DNA from: Singulisphaera sp. GP187
Lineage (GTDB): Bacteria; Planctomycetota; Planctomycetia; Isosphaerales; Isosphaeraceae
NCBI RefSeq assembly: GCF_900129635.1
Contig: NZ_FSRB01000001.1
Coordinates: 3,573,501-3,637,500 of the forward strand
Length of the DNA: 64,000 bases
Direction: 5' to 3'
The notes below the pieces were generated by a model. The model did not search any database. It saw only the letters and a program-made list of their open reading frames with translations, and was not told the origin of the DNA. Both the position numbers and the translations under genes were made by a program. Below are positions 59,009 through 64,000 of this stretch, one piece after another. Each line of letters starts with the position of its first letter. Within the stretch, counting starts at the first letter, position 1.

Positions 59009-60697
59009 TTAACGGGACACCGGCGGGCGCGCTCCCCCGGTCGAATACCAGGCGGAAAGGGCCAGCAGAAAGGAGGAGAGAAGCATCAGGGAAAGAATCA
59101 GGAGGAGGGCATCGGCCTCGAACCGCACCGACGGACTGTCATGGTCGTTGAGGCCCCCCGTGTCGATCGCCAGAATACCGAGCAGGTGGCCGGACAGGAG
59201 CAGCAGTGTCGACATGGAGAGGAGGACGCCGGCCCAGAGCGACCAGGCCCGGTTCTGAAGCGTGGACCAGCCGATCCCGATCAGCGGGATGCCGAACCCA
59301 ACCGTCCAGCGGGCGAGGTGGAACGTGAGTTGGCGAGGGTGGTCCACTTCGATCAGGCCAATGCCGAGCAAGGCGAAACCGGTCGACGCCCGGACGAGCA
59401 TCGCCAGCCCGAGACCGACTGCGAAGAGCCCCGCGAGCGGGATCTGTTGCGGAGAACGGGCGCGGAATAAGACCGCCTGAACGAGGCCGTAGTGGCGGGC
59501 CTGGATCGGTTGGCCCGCGAGGTAACGGTCCAGATCGGCCGCGAGCGCTTCGGCCGAGCCGTAACGCCGCCTCGGCTCCTTCTCGAGGCACTTCAGGCAG
59601 ATCGCCTCGAGGGCCCGGTCGACCCGCCGATTCAGACTCCGTGGCGAGACCGGCAGTCGCTCTCGGAGCCCCACGAGGATATCCGAGAGGCTCTCGCCGG
59701 CGATGGGAGCCTTCCCGGTGAACATGGCATAGAAGATGGCCCCGAGGCCATAGACATCACTCGCGACGGTCACGTCTGCGCGGTGTCCCCCAGCCTGCTC
59801 GGGCGCCATGTAGGCCGGGGTTCCGACGACCATCCCCGAGATCGTCAGGTCGGCTTCGACACCGAACCGCTTGGCCAGGCCAAAGTCGGCGATCTGCGGC
59901 CGGCCCTCGGAATCGAGCAAGATATTCGAAGGCTTCAAGTCGCGGTGAAGCACTCCGCGCTGATGGGCATGATGGACCGCGCGCGCGACCTCCGCCAACA
60001 GAATCGCCGCGGCCCGAGGATCGGCGGCATAGCCTGGCAGGTGATCGGCCAGGCTCCCACCCTCGAGCAGGCGCATGCTGAAATAGCAGGTCCCCGCAAA
60101 CTCCCCGACCTCGTAGATCGGCACGATCTGGGGATGATCGAGCCGGGCCATCGCCTCAGCCTCGATCCGAAACCGCTGCAAATTCTTGGCCGAGGCCCAG
60201 ACACCGGAATCGATCGTCTTGAGCGCGACGAGCCGATTGAGGCTCCGCTGCCGGGCGCGGTAGATCACGCCCATGCCCCCCCGGGCGATCTCGTCGAGCA
60301 ACTCGTAATCGCCCAGGTGCGATCCCGACAGGTCATGTTCGTGGAACAGCGGGCCGAAACTCTGATCCCACTCCAGGTCGGACGCGGAAGCCGGGCGCAA
60401 TGCTCGGGAACCGGACCGTGCGTCGCCGTCGGCGGGTCCCATGGCGATCCGCAAGACCTCAAGACAAGCCCTTAACCGGCCGGCGATCGCCGGGTTCTCG
60501 GCCAACAGTCGCGCCGGGTCGGCCGGTTGGCCGGCTTCGACGGCGGCCAGAAAGGGCTCGAGGACCCGGGCGACGTCCACATCCCAATCTCCATTCTCAT
60601 CGGCATCCAAATCGGAATCCCAATACAACTCCCTAAACGCATCGCCACATGGATTGGCGGCAGCGAAGAACCTTGGCGGAAGCGGATCGGGGCTCAT
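59009..60697 (-). CDS. Membrane Ser/Thr protein kinase (Hanks type)
   Basis: 562 residues from ATG 60697. After a variable region, the kinase domain spans about 105-390: LLDEIARGGMGVIYRARQRS (Gly loop), RLVALKTIDS (Lys), GVLHRDLKPSNILLDSEGRP (catalytic Asp), IADFGLAKRF (DFG), GTPAYMAPEQAGG (APE) and DVYGLGAIFYAMFTGKAPI. The C-terminus has four hydrophobic helices (about 415-550: LAGLFAVGLGLAMLVRAS, LLGIGLI, LWAGVLLSMSTLLLLSGHLL, ALLLILSLMLLSSFLLALSA), so the sensor is in the membrane. The ATG overlaps the stop of the sigma factor gene, a common planctomycete ECF-kinase unit. Confidence 0.92.
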   Translation of the reverse strand: MSPDPLPPRFFAAANPCGDAFRELYWDSDLDADENGDWDVDVARVLEPFLAAVEAGQPADPARLLAENPAIAGRLRACLEVLRIAMGPADGDARSGSRALRPASASDLEWDQSFGPLFHEHDLSGSHLGDYELLDEIARGGMGVIYRARQRSLNRLVALKTIDSGVWASAKNLQRFRIEAEAMARLDHPQIVPIYEVGEFAGTCYFSMRLLEGGSLADHLPGYAADPRAAAILLAEVARAVHHAHQRGVLHRDLKPSNILLDSEGRPQIADFGLAKRFGVEADLTISGMVVGTPAYMAPEQAGGHRADVTVASDVYGLGAIFYAMFTGKAPIAGESLSDILVGLRERLPVSPRSLNRRVDRALEAICLKCLEKEPRRRYGSAEALAADLDRYLAGQPIQARHYGLVQAVLFRARSPQQIPLAGLFAVGLGLAMLVRASTGFALLGIGLIEVDHPRQLTFHLARWTVGFGIPLIGIGWSTLQNRAWSLWAGVLLSMSTLLLLSGHLLGILAIDTGGLNDHDSPSVRFEADALLLILSLMLLSSFLLALSAWYSTGGARPPVSR

Positions 60698-61296
60698 CGG
60701 ACGCCCTCCAGAGCCTGCCTGAGGGCCAGCATCGCCCGCGTCCACAATTTGCGGACCGCGTTGGTCGACCGGCCCATCCGGGCCGCGATCTCCTCGATGG
60801 GAATCTGCTCCACGTTGCGGAGAACGAAGACCTCGCGGTAATCCTCCGGGAGATGCTCGAGCGCCTCGGCGATCAAAACCGCCTGCTCGTGATCGATGGC
60901 AATGGCGCAGGGAGAGAGGCCCGTGTCCGCCAAGGCGTGTCGCACACCCACGTTGGCTCGTTCGAGCGACTCCTGCCGGCCATGATGGCGCGATTGCGAT
61001 CGGTGATACCGCGACTGATCGATCAGGGTGCGAATCAGAATGCGACGAAGCCAAGCGACCAGTTCCGGCTCCCCTTCACCGAGGAATTGGCCGAATTCGC
61101 GATGCGCCTTGAGAAACGTTTCCTGCACGACGTCAGAGGGATCGAGCTTCGCTCGCAGCGCCTGACCAATCAGGGAGCGCCCCGTCAGGTGGAGATAGTC
61201 GCGGTAGAGCTCCAACAAGTGCCCACGCGCCGCAATATCGCCGCTTCGCGCCAACGCAAGGTAACGTCCCAGGGCCGTATCATCACGGATGTTCAT
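60694..61296 (-). CDS. ECF-type RNA polymerase sigma factor
   Basis: 200 residues from ATG 61296 (GGAGG upstream). Region 2: LDPSDVVQETFLKAHREFGQ (about 47-66), with WLRRILIRTLIDQSRYHRSQ after it. Region 4: LEHLPEDYREVFVLRNVEQI (about 148-167), PIEEIAARMGRSTNAVRKLW (helix-turn-helix) and TRAMLALRQALEGVR. No anti-sigma gene is adjacent. Instead it overlaps the kinase gene, so activity is probably set by phosphorylation. A longer in-frame start at 61344 lacks support. Confidence 0.92.
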   Translation of the reverse strand: MNIRDDTALGRYLALARSGDIAARGHLLELYRDYLHLTGRSLIGQALRAKLDPSDVVQETFLKAHREFGQFLGEGEPELVAWLRRILIRTLIDQSRYHRSQSRHHGRQESLERANVGVRHALADTGLSPCAIAIDHEQAVLIAEALEHLPEDYREVFVLRNVEQIPIEEIAARMGRSTNAVRKLWTRAMLALRQALEGVR

Positions 61297-61993
61297 TGAC
61301 GAGCCTCCGCTAATTTCGAGAAACGGAACCCGACAGACCATCAAGCGAATTCGGACCTATCGCGCCTTTCTCCGTTTGTTTAGAAATGGGTTGGCTTCAA
61401 AAGCACGCAACGCACCATGATTGCACTGCAGGTCAGGAACCCGACGATCCGCGGCCGGGGCGCACCGACCGAATGACGTGGCGCCACGGAGTCGCCGCCA
61501 TGATTGTTTCGGGTCCTGTCCCGACTGCGTCTCAGGGCCGCACCAGCATCGGTGCCCGACAGCGAATCTTCGCTAAAAACACCAAACTCCTCCCAATAAG
61601 TAATCCATCCGATTCTCGCTTGTCAAGAACCCCTATTTTGTTACACTACGCATACATCCCAATATTTAACTACAATGATAACAAAATTCGGCTAATCGGG
61701 TCTGCGATTGCGTCTTTCCCTCATAGGAGGAACACCGCGTCGAACGGTGTGATGAGAGCTCCCAAGGGCAGTCGGTGTTGTCCTGGCACCGAGTGACAAC
61801 GGCGTCACGAACGGAGTCGGCCCCCCAACGCTTGTCGGTCGCGCGAGTCGTCCGGGCAAGAGGCTGGCCCAAGCTTGATCCACGAAGGCTCGACCAAGCG
61901 GGATCGGCCCTCATCGCGAGCGGTCGACCCCTCATCCTCCTTGCCAATTCCTGATTGAAACGACGGTAAGCCCAGGATGAAAGGATGACATCG
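61297..61993. other. Long intergenic region with candidate promoter
   Basis: There is an AT-rich island at 61560-61690. TTGTCA (61620-61625) and TACACT (61642-61647) with a 16-base spacer could be a plus-strand promoter, about 350 bases before the small exported protein. A short ACACCG...CGGTGT hairpin lies at 61732-61750 next to AGGAGG. No protein gene is supported. Confidence 0.35.
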
Positions 61994-62356
61994 ATGAAAA
62001 AGCCGCGACGTCAGACTCAGCTTCAGGTTGAATCCCTCGAAGCCAAAGCCGCCCCTTCTTCGTTCGTGCCGGTCTTGACTCAGAATACGTTCAATAATGT
62101 CATGCAACAACTTAACCAAGCGGCGGGCAACTACTCCAAGACGCAAAACGCCAGTCAGTTTGCCGCGCGAGTCAGCCAGCTCTCCACGCGTATTCCGTTC
62201 GGACACACGCAACTCCTCCCCACCTGGCAGCAGAATGAAACCATCTACACTGGGACCCGTGACGGCTCGGGTGCGGCCATGGTCCAAGAGATGCAGCAGA
62301 GCCTCATCGTCTACGTCCGGGCCGGAGTCCGCTCCGGGGCCTTCCGGTTCCAATGA
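61994..62356 (+). CDS. Small exported-type protein with ESLE N-terminal motif, copy 1
   Basis: 120 residues from ATG 61994; AAAGGA lies nine bases upstream, and the same layout is kept in the second copy. The N-terminus MKKPRRQTQLQVESLEAKAA followed by PSSF resembles the basic-plus-LEPR/ESLE tags at the start of planctomycete surface proteins. The rest (NTFNNVMQQLNQAAGNYSKT, VSQLSTRIPFGHTQLLPTWQ, VQEMQQSLIVYVRAGVRSGA) is amphipathic helical and repeat-free. I do not recognise the family. It is tandemly duplicated with the gene at 63138, about 90% identical. Confidence 0.7.
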   Translation: MKKPRRQTQLQVESLEAKAAPSSFVPVLTQNTFNNVMQQLNQAAGNYSKTQNASQFAARVSQLSTRIPFGHTQLLPTWQQNETIYTGTRDGSGAAMVQEMQQSLIVYVRAGVRSGAFRFQ

Positions 62357-62457
62357 TCCCACCCTCGACGCGGACTCAAAAGCGTTCGAAAACCAAGCGG
62401 TCTGATACTTCGCCCCCGACTTCGGCGGCTTCGGCGGTCCAAAAAAGTTCCCGCAGA

Positions 62458-62524
62458 GTGGGCATGACCCACCATCCTGACCTCCCTTTTAACAAGGAGA
62501 TCGGAATGGTGGGCCGTGCCCACC
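62458..62524. repeat. Palindromic repeat after copy 1
   Basis: GTGGGCATGACCCACCAT (62458) and ATGGTGGGCCGTGCCCACC (ending 62524) form a long imperfect hairpin around CTCCCTTTTAACAAGG. The same module follows copy 2 at 63603-63669. Confidence 0.7.
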
Positions 62525-62533
62525 CTACGGGAT

Positions 62534-63137
62534 CACTCCAACAATCAATACAATTTCTTAAACACGTCTTAGCTCGCCAATTTCTGATTTGGCAAAACTC
62601 TGCAAGGCGTCCTCACTCCGGCCACTTGATAGGAGTGGCGGCTCCGTTCTTGCTCCTGCCTTCGCACGCTCCAGGCGAGCCTCTGACCAGCCCCTGGGTT
62701 CCCCACGACGGGTGGCTCGAAGCTTGGGAGAAGGCGGCGCTCCGTCACGTGTTAAAAGGTTGACTCACAGACTTCATTCACTCAACCATACTAACGTCCA
62801 AACATCGTCCTTGGCGTATTCAGTGGAGATCCACCCGCGAGTGAGTTCAGGCCGCCGTCTCAGTTACGGGAAGTCGTTGCTCGCACGGTTCGACTGCGCT
62901 ACAATCGAGGATGGCCTGGACGGAGGATCGGGCTCCGTGGCGACACGAGGTGTGCGCCGCCCCAGGGGCCATGACCGAGGGAGGGCCGGCACGATCCCGC
63001 CCTATCCTCCTATCGGGATTGGCAGTATAGCGGCAAATCCTCACCTGTGGATCAGAAGTCCACTCTCAGATCTCCCAACTCCGGTTTCTCCACTTCACGC
63101 GGAACCATGACAGACCCAGGACGAAAGGATGACACCG
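62534..63137. other. Spacer between the tandem copies, no gene seen
   Basis: About 600 bases of unique-looking sequence. Open frames on the plus strand (for example 62589-63110) have no ribosome-binding site and biased, unlikely composition. The last 30 bases repeat the leader of copy 1. Confidence 0.35.
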
Positions 63138-63500
63138 ATGAGAAAGCCGCGACGTCAGACTCAGCTTCAGGTTGAATCCCTCGAAGCCAAAGCCGCCCCT
63201 TCTTCGTTCGTGCCGGTCTTGACCAACAACACATTCAACAGTGTCATGCAACAGCTTAACCAAGCGGCGGGCAACTACTTCAAGACACAAAACGCCAGTC
63301 AGTTTGCCGCGCGCGTCAGCCAACTCTCCACTCGTATCCCCTTCGGGCACGCCCAACTCCTTCCCACCTGGCAGGAGAATGAAACCATCTACACCGGAGT
63401 CCGCGATGGCTCGGGTGCGGCCATGGTCCAAGAGATGCAGCAGAGCCTCATCGTCTACGTCCGGGCCGGAGTTCACTCCGGGGCCTTCCGGTTCCAATGA
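63138..63500 (+). CDS. Small exported-type protein with ESLE N-terminal motif, copy 2
   Basis: 120 residues, MRKPRRQTQLQVESLEAKAA at the start, closely matching the gene at 61994 throughout (for example NQAAGNYFKTQNASQFAARV and GVHSGAFRFQ at the end). Changes are mostly conservative or synonymous, suggesting that both copies are under selection. The leader with CGAAAGGATGACACCG is shared. Conservation of the leader and of the downstream palindrome shows that a unit of about 570 bases was duplicated. Confidence 0.7.
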   Translation: MRKPRRQTQLQVESLEAKAAPSSFVPVLTNNTFNSVMQQLNQAAGNYFKTQNASQFAARVSQLSTRIPFGHAQLLPTWQENETIYTGVRDGSGAAMVQEMQQSLIVYVRAGVHSGAFRFQ

Positions 63501-63602
63501 CCCCAGTCTCGAGGCGGACTCAAGAACGCTCGAAAACGAAGCGGTCTGACGCTTCGTCCCCGACTTCGGCGGCTTCGGGGGTCCAAAAAAACTTCCCGTG
63601 AG

Positions 63603-63669
63603 GTGGGCATGAACCACCATCTTGACCTCGCTTTTGACAAGGAGATCGGGATGGTGGGTCGTGCCCACC
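63603..63669. repeat. Palindromic repeat after copy 2
   Basis: GTGGGCATGAACCACCAT and ATGGTGGGTCGTGCCCACC form the same hairpin as at 62458-62524. It lies between the convergent ends of copy 2 and ftsY and may act as a terminator. Confidence 0.65.
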
Positions 63670-63792
63670 TCACGGGAGAGAATCTGTCGTAAATGGATGA
63701 CGACTTCATCACGGATATCTTTGGAGCGTCCGACCGAGGGTTTCCGGGTTCCGCGCGGGGAACCAGGGAAGGCGACGGAGACGAAGGTCGCA

Positions 63793-64000
63793 TTACGTGA
63801 AGAGCGACTCCACGAACGTGTCGGCGTCGAACGGTTGGAGGTCATCGAGGCCCTCGCCGACCCCGATAAATTTGACGGGCAGGTCGATCGTCTGGCGGAC
63901 GGCGACGACGATCCCTCCCTTGGCAGTGCCGTCGAGCTTCGTCAGGATCACCCCAGTGCAGCCAATGCTCTTGGTGAACACCTCGGCCTGGCGGATCGCG
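63793..64000 (-). CDS. ftsY: Signal recognition particle receptor FtsY, C-terminal part
   Basis: The last 68 residues of FtsY, open to the window edge. It reads IRQAEVFTKSIGCTGVILTK, LDGTAKGGIVVAVRQTIDLP, VKFIGVGEGLDDLQPFDADT and FVESLF. TKLDGTAKGG is the GTPase G4/guanine-contact motif, and GVGEGLDDLQPF the conserved closing motif shared with Ffh-type GTPases; DLQPFDADTFVESLF is typical of FtsY. It docks the signal recognition particle at the membrane for cotranslational insertion. The N-terminal and NG domains lie outside the window. Confidence 0.93.
   Translation of the reverse strand, partial: AIRQAEVFTKSIGCTGVILTKLDGTAKGGIVVAVRQTIDLPVKFIGVGEGLDDLQPFDADTFVESLFT

Noticed and set aside
1-64000. 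CRISPR array or prophage
   Set aside because: No regularly spaced short direct repeats, cas genes, integrase, terminase or structural phage genes were seen. The repeats in 41.5-44.2 kb are irregular and palindromic.
1-64000. tRNA or rRNA genes
   Set aside because: No cloverleaf with a GTTCGA-type T-loop and matching acceptor stem stood out in intergenic regions; a dedicated tRNA scan would be decisive.

Overview
The window is GC-rich bacterial chromosome from a planctomycete, most likely of the Isosphaeraceae/Gemmata side of the phylum. This rests on families that are nearly diagnostic together: two DUF1559 pseudopilin-like proteins, DUF1549/DUF1553 and DUF1501 pairs, a giant cell-surface protein with a planctomycete 'LEPLEARRLLA' N-terminus, and an ECF sigma factor overlapping a Ser/Thr kinase gene. 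There is no rRNA, CRISPR array or recognisable tRNA.

Layout. 1-14.3 kb is mostly housekeeping: a secreted protein cut by the window edge, a frameshifted metallo-beta-lactamase-fold gene, a metallophosphoesterase, an ABC-ATPase stump, aroE, csrA (with a sigma54-like promoter), a sugar isomerase-like protein, a GH15-like glucosidase, a secreted heparinase-like lyase, a PP2C phosphatase and a proline-rich secreted protein. 14.6-27.3 kb is an accessory redox/detoxification region (TetR, aldo-keto reductase, Old Yellow Enzyme, YdeP/FdhF-type molybdoenzyme, alpha/beta hydrolase) broken up by insertion sequences. An IS605-type tnpB relic carries an IS701 copy in its last codons, and two different IS630 elements sit back to back. 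The IS605 relic appears to have separated the aldo-keto reductase/TetR operon from its promoter and TetR-type operator, now about 2.6 kb away.

27.7-39 kb holds a sialidase-fold protein, a DUF3006 + ComEC-like MBL/HhH pair, a frameshifted DUF1501 gene, a DUF1549-DUF1501-ROK operon with a palindrome at its promoter, and a DUF1559 gene. 39.1-51.3 kb is a second mobile/repeat zone: a luciferase-like monooxygenase split by an IS256 element (9-bp target duplication), dispersed GC-rich repeats hit by another IS701 element, a 132-bp MITE with an 11-bp target duplication, and a 4.6-kb cadherin-like surface gene flanked by 80-bp inverted repeats. That gene lies between a truncated and a complete copy of the 3' end of a ceramidase-like gene.

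51.6-64 kb contains a DUF1549/1553 protein, a membrane protein, a cluster (Cys-rich secreted protein, DUF1559, sialidase-fold protein with a CPCC motif, cytochrome c-TlpA fusion) that reads as a periplasmic redox or metal-handling unit, the ECF sigma/kinase pair, two tandemly duplicated small exported proteins, and the 3' part of ftsY.

The best-supported discoveries are the nested or adjacent insertions with reconstructable empty sites, the MITE with its natural empty site in the same window, the displaced promoter/operator, and the Cys-rich/CPCC/cytochrome-TlpA cluster. All calls come from reading the sequence; no database search was run.
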